DNA of 47,499 bases from an uncultured Verrucomicrobiales bacterium (GTDB lineage Bacteria > Verrucomicrobiota > Verrucomicrobiia > Verrucomicrobiales > Akkermansiaceae). A program made the position numbers and the translations under genes. Every line of letters starts with the position of its first letter. Position 1 is the first letter of the stretch. Shown piece after piece: positions 9,193 through 19,972 of the stretch. Location of the stretch: positions 1-47,499 of the forward strand of contig CAJQKQ010000121.1 of the NCBI GenBank assembly GCA_905478925.1. The letters run 5' to 3'. The notes beneath the pieces are model-generated. The model made no database searches, was not told where the DNA came from, and saw only the letters and a list, made by a program, of their open reading frames with translations.

Positions 9193-10338
9193 CTAACGCT
9201 TCTCAATCGCCGCCTTCATTTTCCCCAGTCCCTCCAACATCCGAGATCTCGGACAGGCGAAGTTAAAACGCACATAGCCAGGCCAGCCAAAGAAAGCACC
9301 GTCGGAGAGAAACAGCCCAGCTTCTTTCTCAAAGAAGTTCGCAGGATTCTCCACACCCAAATCACGGGCGTCGATCCAGGCAAGATACGTCGCTTCCGGA
9401 GCGATGATCGAAAGCCCCTTGCACTCCTCGGTAATGAAACGCACGAGCTCGTCGCGGTTGGCTTTCAGGTAAGCGACAAGCTCCAGCCTCCACGGCTCGC
9501 CTTCCTTGTAAGCGGCCTCGGCGGCGTAGTACGACAGAGCGTTGATCTCCGCGAGCGTGTGGCCTTTGGCAGAGTTGAACTTCCTGCGTATCGAATCGTC
9601 GGGAATAATGGCGAAGGCATAACCAAGCCCGGCGATGTTCCAGGTCTTGCTCGGAGAAAGCAAAGTGATGGTGCGCTTCGCTAGGTTTTCCGGAAGCTGG
9701 AGAGCGGAGAAATGCGGTGTCTGCGTTTCATCGAAAATGAGATCGCAGTGGATTTCATCGGACACTAGGACGAGGTCGTGGCGCTCGCAGAATTCCGCGA
9801 GCAGAGTGATTTCCTCTGCGCTAAACACACGCCCAAGCGAGTTCTGCGGGTTGCAAAGGAGGAAAATCTTCGTTTTTTTCGAGACGGCTTCCTCCATCTT
9901 TTCAAAATCAAACTCCCAGCGACCGTTTACGAAAACATGATCAACAGTCAGGAGAGCCGCCCCCGCATCCTTGTGGACGCCGAGAAAGGGCGGATAAACA
10001 GGAGTGCAGGTCATCAGCTCCCCCGCGTCTCCGCAGAAAGCCCGCGCAGCGAGGGAAAGTGCAGGCACCAGCCCACCGAGATGGATCAGGTGATCTTCAT
10101 TCAGCTCCACTCCTCGCCTTGATTTCAGATAACCACGTATCGCATCGACCACTCCGGTGTGCGCGTGCGGATAACCAAAGACCCCATGATCCACCCTGTC
10201 GTGCAAGGCTTTGAGAATGGCTGAATCCGATGCGAAATCCATGTCCGCCACCCAGAAGGGATCGAGCTCAGGCCTGCGGTCGAACTTGATGCAGCCCGTC
10301 CCTTTTCTCTGTATTACCGTGTCGAAATCAAAATTCAT
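9193..10338 (-). CDS. PatB/MalY-type PLP aminotransferase (putative C-S lyase)
   Basis: A class I/II fold pyridoxal-phosphate enzyme of 382 residues. ATG at 10338 is chosen because the protein then begins MNFDFDTVIQRKGTGCIKFD, the typical PatB/MalY start. Visible features are WVADMDF near 29-35, NPQNSLGR at 163-170, SDEIHCDL at 193-200, and the Schiff-base lysine Lys231 in SPSKTWN. Family members cleave cystathionine and other beta-C-S substrates; MalY also represses the mal regulon in E. coli. The reaction is inferred from the family, as no methionine or sulphur genes are adjacent. The upstream gap to the CxxCH gene contains a large inverted repeat. Confidence 0.9.
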   Translation of the reverse strand: MNFDFDTVIQRKGTGCIKFDRRPELDPFWVADMDFASDSAILKALHDRVDHGVFGYPHAHTGVVDAIRGYLKSRRGVELNEDHLIHLGGLVPALSLAARAFCGDAGELMTCTPVYPPFLGVHKDAGAALLTVDHVFVNGRWEFDFEKMEEAVSKKTKIFLLCNPQNSLGRVFSAEEITLLAEFCERHDLVLVSDEIHCDLIFDETQTPHFSALQLPENLAKRTITLLSPSKTWNIAGLGYAFAIIPDDSIRRKFNSAKGHTLAEINALSYYAAEAAYKEGEPWRLELVAYLKANRDELVRFITEECKGLSIIAPEATYLAWIDARDLGVENPANFFEKEAGLFLSDGAFFGWPGYVRFNFACPRSRMLEGLGKMKAAIEKR

Positions 10339-10401
10339 GGCCGGGAAGGTGCGCGGAGTGACGGCAATTTGCAACCGCCAAGCCTTGCTATTGAGTGAAG
10401 A

Positions 10402-10513
10402 TTTAACCACGAATTGACGCGAATAACCGCGAATCCAATCCTAATTTTTGAAGTGAAAATACTCTCAAATCCAATCTTCATTCGCGGTTATTCGCGTCAA
10501 TTCGCGGTTAAAA
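10402..10513. repeat. Large inverted repeat with 33-bp arms
   Basis: Left arm 10402-10434 and right arm 10480-10513 are reverse complements apart from about one base (a GTGG/GCGG difference); the spacer is about 45 bases. Each arm is built of three consecutive 10-bp units beginning ATTCGCG (right arm units start at 10480, 10490, 10500). The element lies entirely between the stop of the CxxCH gene (10515) and the patB-like start (10338), both read leftward, so a transcript could fold it into a long stem. It may act as a terminator or mRNA stabiliser, or be a non-autonomous repeat. Confidence 0.75.
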
Positions 10514-10514
10514 A

Positions 10515-13406
10515 TCACTCGGGAAGCGGCACCTGCTTAGATTGGCGAAGATAGAGGAAGAGATCGCGGATTTCGGGTTCTTCGAGACCGATCATTAGCC
10601 CCTCAGGCATGAGTGAAAGCTCGCTGGTTTTGAGTTCCTTCACTTTCTTGCGAGGCACTGACACATTTCCGGAAAGGGTTTTTAGAACGACCGTTTCCGC
10701 ATCGTCGCTGACAATTACGCCACTCACAAATTGCCCGTCAGATTTCTCAACCGTAGTCTGCTGGTAGTCCTTCCCGATGGTGGCGTTCGGATCGAGGATA
10801 TTCTGGAGGAGGTAATCCACGTCCTTGAAATTCCCCGGAAGCTCGGGGCCGATCTTTGCCCCCTCGCCGTGGAGGATGTGACATGCGGCGCAGCGCTGAT
10901 TGAAAAGGATACGGCCTGCGCTGGCGTCGGCATTTAGGATGGCCTCTTCGCCCAGGAATTTTCGAAAATGAGCCATCTCCTTTTCTTTCTCGGCAGATGT
11001 CTTACTCACTGAACCCCAGTTTTTTTCGATCCATGCGTTCATCGCATTATCATCCAGTCCGCTAATCTGCCGAACCAGTTGCGCACTGAGATCGCGCTGG
11101 GGAACGGTTCCCCCATCCACCGCCTTGAGAAGATCCATGGCACCCTGTCTGCGGGAAACAAGTGTTTCCAACGCGGCCGTCTTTTCCTGATTTGTGAATC
11201 CGACATAGGCCGCGAGGATGATTTTCGTGTTGCCATCCCGAGGGAAACTCGTGAGCCCACGCAGGGCAATCTCACGCAGAGAATTCGGAGTCCGAACCAG
11301 AGAGACCAGGGTCGCATGTAATTCCGGATCACCGATTCTGAGCAAAGATTCCAGAGCCTTTTTCTTATCCTCCACACCTGTATCAGCCGATGCCACAATC
11401 GCTCTCATTTCCGCGATCGCTTCCTGGCCGCCAAAGGTAGCGGCGAGGCTCTTGACCTGCTCCACGAGATTCTTGTTTTCCAATTTCACGAAACGGAGAT
11501 AAAGCCCACCCCAGCCTTCCGGCGCCCTGAGGTTCTTTTTTCCTTTGAGTGAAATGTTGATGCCGGTGAGAACATCCAAAGCTTTTCCTTCGGACTCCAT
11601 CTCACTCAAGACAGCGACCAATGAAGCAAGTTTTCCAGGATCGGCTCCGACTGCCACTCGGCGGGCGATGTTGCGGTTGAGCATCGGAATTTTAGATCCG
11701 GTTAAAAGCTCTGCAGCAAACCCGGTGTCCGCGCCGACGAGCGGTTCCGCAGCATACCAGAGAAGTTGGGGGATGTTCGGATCATTGGTATCCTCTTTGC
11801 GGCTCGCGAGGGTGAGGAGGGAATTCCCACGATCCTCCGGGGAAAGGCGTCCCAATGCGCTTGCGAGAAACCTTCTAACGACCGGCGACTCATCTCCAGC
11901 TGCCAGCCCAGCGATGTTCCCGGGAAGTTTCCCATCTTCCGCAGCAAGTTGGACTGCCCATGCTCGAACAAACTCCGCATCCTGCGAGAGCAGTCCCAGT
12001 AGCAAGGCCTGGTCCAACCCGCCCGTCACATGCAGTGCCCACAGCGCCCTGAGCTTCCGGCTCGTATCGGGGTTTTCCGAGAGGATCTTTTTCAATCCGG
12101 TATGCACTTCGGCATTCCCGCCGCGCTCGGCCAAAATCCTACGGGCGCGCCTGACGAACCAATCGTTTTCGTGCAGTTGGTATGCTACGAGTTCTGCATC
12201 GCTAGCCTTCTGCAAATCGACCTTCACTGACTCCGGCTTTCCATGGGCAATACGGTACATCCGTCCGTTTGATCTATCCGTGTATTTCCTCTGCTGGTGG
12301 CATGGCACGCGATCATACCAATCGATTATAAACACGGAACCATCCGGCCCGTATTGCAGGTTGATCCCGCGATACCACGGATCTTTGGAAACGAGAAAGT
12401 CTCCGTTTTTCACATTTTTCAATCCCGAGCCATGCCTTTCGAATTTCTCGTTCCGCATCCGGTTCATGTGGATGTCTCCGAAAAAAAAGTTATTTCGGTA
12501 TTCGTCTGGCCATTGCCCGCCGAGATACACCATCGCCCCGCAATAAGCGCGCTTCTCGTAGGCGAAGGTGGCCACGGTTGTTACGTCATTGTAGGTAAAC
12601 TGATTGAAATGGGACCCCGCCTGCCTTGAGTAGCGTGCACCCTGGACAGCCTCCCACATGTGGGAAATCACGCACGCGGCGAAGTATCCCCGGCCATTGT
12701 CATCGAAGTCCAAGCCCCACTGGTTGCTTCCACCCTCCGCATAAAGTTCGAATTTTTCCGTCTTCGGATGGAGGCGCCAGATACCGGCATTGATGCCCAC
12801 GCGATCCGCATCGGGCACACCCGGTTTCCCTACCTTTGAATGGGTGAAAATTCCTTGTGTTCCGTAGAGCCAACCGTCCGGCCCCCAGATAAAACTGTTC
12901 AGGGTTTCGTGAGTGTCTTGTCCGCCCCAACCGTCGAGCACCACCCTTGGTTCACCGGTGAAGACATCTTCATTCTCTTTCCTCGGGAAAAACAAAAGAT
13001 TAGGCGGTGCTCCGATCCAGACACCTCCATGACCCACGGCGATGCCGGAAGCGAAACTCATCTTATCGTAAAACACGGTCTTCTTTTCCGCGACGCCATC
13101 ACCATCGGCGTCTTCGAGAATGAGAATCCTGTCCTTCTTTTCACCGGGGCAGTTCGGATAATTCGTGTTTTCCAAAACCCAGAGACGACCCCGGTCGTCC
13201 GTGGTGAAGGCGATTGGCTGGACGATGTCCGGCTCGCTTGCGACCACGTTGGCGGAAAACCCATCCGGGAGGACAAAACCCGTGACGGTTTCTTCCGCTG
13301 GCAGCGCATCCGTCTGAGCAACGGGCCTTCCCTTGTCCTTCAATGGATTCGCGGAAAGCACCGCACAACAAGCCAACCAGCCCAAAAATAATCTCATCTT
13401 TTTCAT
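10515..13406 (-). CDS. PVC-type heme-binding CxxCH protein (propeller + HEAT + cytochrome c)
   Basis: A large secreted protein, 963 residues, of a kind characteristic of Planctomycetes and Verrucomicrobia. ATG at 13406 is preferred over a GTG at 13421 because GGAG sits nine bases before it and the signal peptide MKKMRLFLGWLACCAVLSAN then begins cleanly. Residues about 35-390 form a six-bladed glucose/sorbosone dehydrogenase-like propeller (VLPDGFSANVVAS, GRLWVLEN, NGRMYRI). The middle, about 400-790, is helical HEAT-like repeat sequence. The C-terminus is a monoheme cytochrome c domain with CAACH at 839-843 and a candidate distal Met ligand near 933 (SLMPEGL). The usual inference is oxidation of a sugar or polyol in the periplasm with electrons passed to the heme; the substrate is unknown. 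Confidence 0.93.
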   Translation of the reverse strand: MKKMRLFLGWLACCAVLSANPLKDKGRPVAQTDALPAEETVTGFVLPDGFSANVVASEPDIVQPIAFTTDDRGRLWVLENTNYPNCPGEKKDRILILEDADGDGVAEKKTVFYDKMSFASGIAVGHGGVWIGAPPNLLFFPRKENEDVFTGEPRVVLDGWGGQDTHETLNSFIWGPDGWLYGTQGIFTHSKVGKPGVPDADRVGINAGIWRLHPKTEKFELYAEGGSNQWGLDFDDNGRGYFAACVISHMWEAVQGARYSRQAGSHFNQFTYNDVTTVATFAYEKRAYCGAMVYLGGQWPDEYRNNFFFGDIHMNRMRNEKFERHGSGLKNVKNGDFLVSKDPWYRGINLQYGPDGSVFIIDWYDRVPCHQQRKYTDRSNGRMYRIAHGKPESVKVDLQKASDAELVAYQLHENDWFVRRARRILAERGGNAEVHTGLKKILSENPDTSRKLRALWALHVTGGLDQALLLGLLSQDAEFVRAWAVQLAAEDGKLPGNIAGLAAGDESPVVRRFLASALGRLSPEDRGNSLLTLASRKEDTNDPNIPQLLWYAAEPLVGADTGFAAELLTGSKIPMLNRNIARRVAVGADPGKLASLVAVLSEMESEGKALDVLTGINISLKGKKNLRAPEGWGGLYLRFVKLENKNLVEQVKSLAATFGGQEAIAEMRAIVASADTGVEDKKKALESLLRIGDPELHATLVSLVRTPNSLREIALRGLTSFPRDGNTKIILAAYVGFTNQEKTAALETLVSRRQGAMDLLKAVDGGTVPQRDLSAQLVRQISGLDDNAMNAWIEKNWGSVSKTSAEKEKEMAHFRKFLGEEAILNADASAGRILFNQRCAACHILHGEGAKIGPELPGNFKDVDYLLQNILDPNATIGKDYQQTTVEKSDGQFVSGVIVSDDAETVVLKTLSGNVSVPRKKVKELKTSELSLMPEGLMIGLEEPEIRDLFLYLRQSKQVPLPE

Positions 13407-13493
13407 ACTTAGAATCTCCACTTATTTATCGAACCCGGCATCGTGCGACGATAAAAAATTTCACTTCAGTTGAGAACATTACAGCAGCCCCCG

Positions 13494-14729
13494 TCACCCT
13501 TCGATCTTCACATTCGGTATATGTTTGAACGCGATCTTCGGTTGCGCGGTATCCAACGCGCCATGGGCACCGCCAAGATAAAGCGCCTCTTTACCGAACT
13601 TCCCCGTGATCCGGTCCATCGTTTTGTTCAGAAGATCAATCCGTCCATTTGATTCCCTGTCGAAAAGCGAAGGAGTGAACTGTGCCTCACGGATCAGCTT
13701 GTGGAGGACGATATTCGCTCTCAGTATGTCCACTTTCTGATGCGGGCGCGCCGCCCACAGTGTTTTGAGCATGTGCGTGAGGAAAAGCGAATCGGCAGTC
13801 TCTACAAAACCGGCGGATCCCGACCAACTCTCCCGGTTGGTGAACCGAAGATCCAGCTCAAGGGCACCAGCGAGAAATCCACCGTCCCTCATCCGCAAAG
13901 CCGCCTTCTGGATGAGACGATGGATCACGGGAAGAGCTTTTGGTGGATTTCTCATTTCGGGCGCTAGGACGTGGCCATGACTGATCGAGCGCTTGGTAGG
14001 GTTCGCATCGTAGTCCTCGGTGACTTCCCCGCGAATTCTGTGCCAAAGCCGTTCCCCCTCGATCCCGCCCCAGATTCCCCTCAGAAGTTCCTTCGGAGCC
14101 GCGCAAAGTTGCTCCACCGTATGGATTCCTTGGGAATGGAGGCGCAGCTCCATGTTCGTGCCTATCCCGTGAAGATCCCCGAGGGAAAGCTCATGCAGCA
14201 CCTCCGGCAAATGCTCTTAACGGATGATAAAAAAACCGTCGGGCTTTCTCATTTTCGATGCGGTTTTTGCCAGCCACCCGTTGGGAGCTACACCAATGGA
14301 ACAGCGTACCGCAGGGCTGAATTCGGAGGTAAGTTTCGCCTTGATCGCGCGGGATATGGTTTCCACTGCGGAGTCCGTCCGGAGATTCGTCGGCAGCCAG
14401 CAGACCATTTCATCGATGGAAAGCACGTGATCCACATGGGTGCAGGATTCCACGATTTCTACAATCCGGTGGTGGAAATTCACGTAGATTGGAGGCCGCG
14501 AAGGGACGATCACAATCCCAGGACACATGACCCTCGCATCCGAAACGCGGGTGCCGGTCTTCACACCGAAAGCCTTCGCCTCGTAGCTGGCAGCGATGCA
14601 GCAAGTGCTCTCAGCCAACATAGGCGCAACGCCAACGGGGATACCGCGTAAGCGTGGATTCAGATGCTGCTCGATGGACGCGAAATAGCTGTCCATATCG
14701 AGGAACAAGGATCGTAGCGGATGGTTCAT
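13494..14729 (-). pseudogene. Y-family DNA polymerase gene interrupted by one in-frame stop
   Basis: Two adjacent open stretches in the same frame make one Y-family (ImpB/MucB/DinB-type) translesion polymerase of about 411 codons. The first, 14729 to 14217, gives LDMDSYFASIE (Asp11 and Asp13) and SIDEM (Asp106, Glu107), so the catalytic acidic residues are intact, and ends KMRKPDGFFIIR then TAA at 14219-14217. Sequence continues without a frame change as EHLPEVLHELSLGDLHGIG, the normal helix-hairpin-helix continuation, so the stop replaces a single codon. Reinitiation at TTG 14210 is conceivable but would separate palm and thumb. A LexA site lies just upstream. Possible explanations are a recent nonsense mutation, suppression or readthrough, or a sequencing error. 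All other codons look undamaged. Confidence 0.9.
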
Positions 14730-14758
14730 AGGAAAGTATTTCCAGGGAGAAAATATAC

Positions 14759-14772
14759 TGTTCACAAGAACA
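14759..14772. promoter_or_regulatory. LexA operator (SOS box)
   Basis: TGTTCACAAGAACA is a perfect 14-bp palindrome of the form TGTTC-N4-GAACA, the motif established for LexA of Verrucomicrobia. It sits 30 bases upstream of the polymerase ATG at 14729. On the minus strand it lies between a TTGATT hexamer (a possible -35) and TATATT (a possible -10), so bound LexA would occlude the promoter. I found no second perfect copy by scanning the window by eye. Confidence 0.85.
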
Positions 14773-14860
14773 AATCAAGAGGGAGATTGCAAGCCTTTGA
14801 ATTTCCGAAAAGCACCCATTGGGAATTCCATTTCTCCAGAAATTGCCCACCATCCGCGCG

Positions 14861-16132
14861 ATGACCTATCCTTTCTCCAAAATCGGCCGCCTCATCGCAA
14901 GCGGCAGCGGCATCGGCGACCTGATGGACGATCTCGGCCACGCCCTCGCAAACGCCGGACCGAATATGAAAATGCTCGGAGGCGGCCAACCTGCGCAAAT
15001 TCCGGAGATCAACGAAATCTGGCGGCAACGCCTCGCGGAAATTTCAGCAGATAAGGAATCCGCGACCCGACTCCTGAGCATCTACGATCCCCCACAGGGC
15101 AACCCGGCCTTCGTCGCGGCGGTGGCGAAGCTACTCAAAGACTCCTTCGGATGGGACCTCGGCCCGGAGAACATCTGCCTTACCAGCGGAGGTCAGACCG
15201 CGTTCTTCTATTTATTCAATCTCCTCGCCGGAGAAATGCCGGATGGCTCAAAACGGAAAATTGTTTTCCCTCTAGTCCCTGAATATATCGGCTACGCAGC
15301 ACAAGGTCTTGATTCAAGTCTGTTCCGCTCCGTCCGCCCAACCATCGAGCACACGGCCGACCATGAGTTCAAATACCACATCGACTTCGAAAATCTGGAC
15401 ATCGACCCCGACACCGCCGCCCTCTGTGTTTCCCGCCCGACCAATCCGACTGGGAACGTCCTCAGCGATTCCGAAATCTCCCGACTCTCGGGCATAGCGA
15501 AGGAAAACGGTATCCCTCTCATCATCGACAATGCCTACGGAGCCCCCTTCCCTGGGATCATTTTTACCGAGGCCACCCCTGTGTGGGACGACCACATCAT
15601 CCTCACCCTCAGCCTTTCCAAGCTCGGCCTCCCCGGCACCCGAACCGGGATTGTTGTGGGCTCTCCAGAAATCATCAAAGCGCTCTCATCCATGACTGCG
15701 ATCACTGGTCTCGCGAACCCGAGCATCGGCCAGCAGATCACCCGACCCATCATCGAGAGCGGGGAAATCCTCCGGATCAGCAAAGAAGTCATACGCCCGT
15801 TTTACGAAGAGAAATCAAAGATCGCCCAAGCCGCGGCAAGGGAAATTTTCGGCGAACGTTTCCCATGGCACATGCACCGCAGCGAAGGAGCACTCTTCCT
15901 CTGGCTCTGGTTCCCCGGCCTCCCCATCCCCTCCTCCGTTCTCTACGAGAGGCTAAAAAAACGAGAAGTCCTCGTCATCCCAGGCCATCACTTTTTCTTC
16001 GGCTGCAACGACCAAGACTGGCCTCACCGCGACGAATGCATACGCGTCTCCTTCGCCATGGACGAGCAGACGGTTCGCGACGGCCTCACGATCATCGCGG
16101 AGGAAGTGGCGAAGCTCACTCCGCCAACCTGA
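14861..16132 (+). CDS. avtA: Valine--pyruvate aminotransferase
   Basis: A PLP-dependent class I aminotransferase interconverting valine/2-ketoisovalerate and alanine/pyruvate. The 423-residue product is very similar in motif order to E. coli AvtA: GGGQPAQIPE near 40-49, YDPPQGN, FPLVPEYIGYAAQGL near 136-150, CVSRPTNPTGNV at about 189-200, IIDNAYGAPFPG, and the Schiff-base lysine Lys254 in SLSKLGLPGTR. ATG at 14861 gives MTYPFSKIGR, matching the family start; the frame is open further upstream but reads as non-homologous. The gene diverges from the SOS-controlled polymerase and its last 17 bases overlap the 3' end of the convergent membrane-protein gene. Confidence 0.95.
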   Translation: MTYPFSKIGRLIASGSGIGDLMDDLGHALANAGPNMKMLGGGQPAQIPEINEIWRQRLAEISADKESATRLLSIYDPPQGNPAFVAAVAKLLKDSFGWDLGPENICLTSGGQTAFFYLFNLLAGEMPDGSKRKIVFPLVPEYIGYAAQGLDSSLFRSVRPTIEHTADHEFKYHIDFENLDIDPDTAALCVSRPTNPTGNVLSDSEISRLSGIAKENGIPLIIDNAYGAPFPGIIFTEATPVWDDHIILTLSLSKLGLPGTRTGIVVGSPEIIKALSSMTAITGLANPSIGQQITRPIIESGEILRISKEVIRPFYEEKSKIAQAAAREIFGERFPWHMHRSEGALFLWLWFPGLPIPSSVLYERLKKREVLVIPGHHFFFGCNDQDWPHRDECIRVSFAMDEQTVRDGLTIIAEEVAKLTPPT

Positions 16133-16727
16133 TCACAAGCTGCCCGCGCTCGATCCGTAGCTCCTCGATCCCGCGTATCCCTTCGCCGCTTCCGAAAATT
16201 TCCGAAAGCAGATCTTTGCCCTTCATACCGCCGAGCCAGTCATTCGGCAGCGAGGCACCCCAGACCGTCAGATCATCGAGAACCAAGGACGGCGTTCCGT
16301 CCGTCGCTTTCACGAGAAATCTAGCCTTGGCCTTGAGTTTCTTTCCGCCCACGACCGGCAGATCCTCATCCATATCCGTCTCGAACCGAGCGTGCACCTC
16401 ATCAGTCGCGAGGGTGAATGACAGTTTATCACCGAGATCGGTGTTCTGCGCCAACAGACCGTTCAGCTCACGCTCGGTGATGATAATTTCCTTCGAGCCA
16501 GGCTGATACTCCGGCTCGCCCGGCACGGCCTCTATTTGATCAATCTTTAGCTCCAGCGCCTGGTTTTCCTTTGCCGTCAGCTCGACGGGCTCGATCGGGC
16601 GGTTGTACCAGAAATAAACACCGACGGCCGTCACAAGCAGCAGCACAAGCAGGATACTCGCGACCAGCAGGCAGGAAGGTTTTCCTTTCCTCTGCACAGC
16701 TGAGGTTTCCGTTGAATCAGTTTCCAT
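16116..16727 (-). CDS. Single-pass membrane protein of unknown function
   Basis: A 203-residue protein with a short charged, Ser/Thr-rich N-terminus, one hydrophobic helix at about 18-40 (LLVASILLVLLLVTAVGVYF), and a 160-residue predicted extracytoplasmic domain. The domain contains EIIITERELNGLLAQ and ends ELRIERGQLVIRLAE. This pattern resembles lipid-binding or assembly-type (AsmA/LppM-like) domains in which strands alternate with a short helix, but I do not recognise the family with certainty. It converges on avtA with a 17-base 3' overlap. Upstream lies the MITE-like element, which separates it from the DUF1080 gene and may provide or block promoter activity. Confidence 0.75.
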   Translation of the reverse strand: METDSTETSAVQRKGKPSCLLVASILLVLLLVTAVGVYFWYNRPIEPVELTAKENQALELKIDQIEAVPGEPEYQPGSKEIIITERELNGLLAQNTDLGDKLSFTLATDEVHARFETDMDEDLPVVGGKKLKAKARFLVKATDGTPSLVLDDLTVWGASLPNDWLGGMKGKDLLSEIFGSGEGIRGIEELRIERGQLVIRLAE

Positions 16728-16770
16728 ATTTCAAACTTACGCGGCACATGACGCATGGCAAGCACGCACA

Positions 16771-17029
16771 GGGGTGTGATTTTTATCGGTGTTTCTTACA
16801 CGGTAGGGCTGATCCGGCTCGGTCAGCCCACTTTGAAAATCTAGCAACCCGTCTCACCCACACGGAAGTGAGATCCCGGGAGAAATGCAGTGTCTCGCCG
16901 TGGGTTCACTCCCTTTCCTGAGATACGGCGCTTCCGTTTTTGGTCAGGGCCGACCGAGTCGGATCAGCCCTACCATGATTGAATGGCTTGGGCTGCGTCA
17001 GGCGAATACACCGATAAAAATCACACCCC
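16771..17029. mobile_element. MITE-like element with 22-bp perfect inverted ends and 5-bp target duplication
   Basis: Bases 16771-16792 and 17008-17029 are perfect reverse complements, beginning GGGG at the outer edges. Immediately outside both ends is GCACA (16766-16770 and 17030-17034), consistent with a 5-bp target-site duplication. A second, inner inverted pair lies at 16802-16829 and 16947-16974 (26 of 28 positions match). The 259-bp element has no coding capacity of note. GGGG ends with 5-bp duplications are seen in Tn3-type elements, but the arms here match for only 22 bp and the family is unassigned. This element accounts for nearly all of the gene-free stretch 16728-17043. Confidence 0.75.
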
Positions 17030-17043
17030 GCACAGGCAGCCGC

Positions 17044-17745
17044 TTATTTCAAGGGCTCGAGAACCCTGATCTTGATGTTTCTGAAGGAAACCGGATTACC
17101 ATGATCCTGAAGGCAAATGAACCCGGCATCCGCCGTGCCGAAACCGCTCCAATTCGCAAACTTTGATTTGGCTACCTTTTCCTTCCAGTCCTCGGAGCCA
17201 ATCTCGTATTCGACGTATTTCTCGCCGTTCATCCAATGCCCGCATTTGTAGGTTCCACTGGCCGTCTTCTGACATTTCAGCACCAAATGATTCCACTCGC
17301 CGACGGGCTTGGTGGTGTCCTTATCAGCACCATAAAGCCCATACATCCAGCCAGCTTTCTGCGGGTCATGCCCCTTCACATTGTCCTGAATCTGGACTTC
17401 CGGCCCGGTCTTGTAAGGTGGCCCACTGGTTTCAAGCACCTTGAACATGATCCCCGAATTCCCTGCTTCGCCGATCTTCCAGTCGATCGAAAGCTCGAAG
17501 CTCTCGTATTTCTCCTTGGTGATGACATCACCACCCCGGCCTTGTTGGGAGAGTGAACCCTCTGAAACAGTCCATGCATCGGGCAATGCATCCTTCTTGT
17601 ATCCTCGGAAATGTTCCGAGGCATTCTTGCCATCAAAGAGCAACACCCAGCAATCGGCCTTTTCAGCATCGGTCAGCGTGTTGGGCGCGGCGAAAGCCAA
17701 TGGAGCAAGGCTGGTGACCAGTATCGTGAAGAGAATTTTTTTCAT
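17044..17745 (-). CDS. Secreted DUF1080 (3-keto-disaccharide hydrolase-like) protein
   Basis: A 233-residue single-domain protein with signal peptide MKKILFTILVTSLAPLAFA cut before APNTL. The domain is the concanavalin-like DUF1080 fold, very abundant in Verrucomicrobia and Planctomycetes: WVLLFDGKNASEHFRGY at about 33-49, WTVSEGSLSQQ, NSGIMFKV, GPEVQIQDN, EWNHLVLKC, and a C-terminal GNPVSFRNIKIRVLE. Characterised relatives hydrolyse 3-keto-glycosides in the periplasm, so sugar processing is a reasonable inference; the substrate is unknown. It diverges from dnaK across 235 bases and is separated from its downstream neighbour by the MITE-like element. Confidence 0.9.
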   Translation of the reverse strand: MKKILFTILVTSLAPLAFAAPNTLTDAEKADCWVLLFDGKNASEHFRGYKKDALPDAWTVSEGSLSQQGRGGDVITKEKYESFELSIDWKIGEAGNSGIMFKVLETSGPPYKTGPEVQIQDNVKGHDPQKAGWMYGLYGADKDTTKPVGEWNHLVLKCQKTASGTYKCGHWMNGEKYVEYEIGSEDWKEKVAKSKFANWSGFGTADAGFICLQDHGNPVSFRNIKIRVLEPLK

Positions 17746-17977
17746 GCGTAGCCAAACATACTCGAAAGAAGGACTTTGCTGTCAAAGAAAATGAATCCGA
17801 AGCAACCGGTCTGTCGCACCGCGCCAAAATGTCTCGCGCAGTCGGGCCATCCTGTCTCAAGTTCATCCGCGAGTTGAATGAACAATTACCCACAAGCGAC
17901 TGATAACCAATAATCAATAACAATGCGAAGCGTCCCGGCACAAGCCCTGCAAAGGAGGAGCAGCAACCAATTTATAA

Positions 17978-19897
<1,920 letters not shown>

Positions 19898-19910
19898 TCG
19901 AAAACAATTT

Positions 19911-19935
19911 CCACGCTCGCGACACGCGGGCGTGG
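19911..19935 (+). terminator. GC-rich hairpin between dnaK and groES
   Basis: CCACGCTCGCG at 19911-19921 pairs with CGCGGGCGTGG at 19925-19935 (10 of 11 pairs plus one wobble) around a 3-base loop. Only CTTCT follows, so it is a weak terminator at best. It may lower read-through from dnaK into groESL or protect the dnaK 3' end. groES starts 37 bases later, leaving little room for a separate promoter. Confidence 0.5.
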
Positions 19936-19972
19936 CTTCTAAGAAACCAACAAACAAACCAGAAAAACACAT

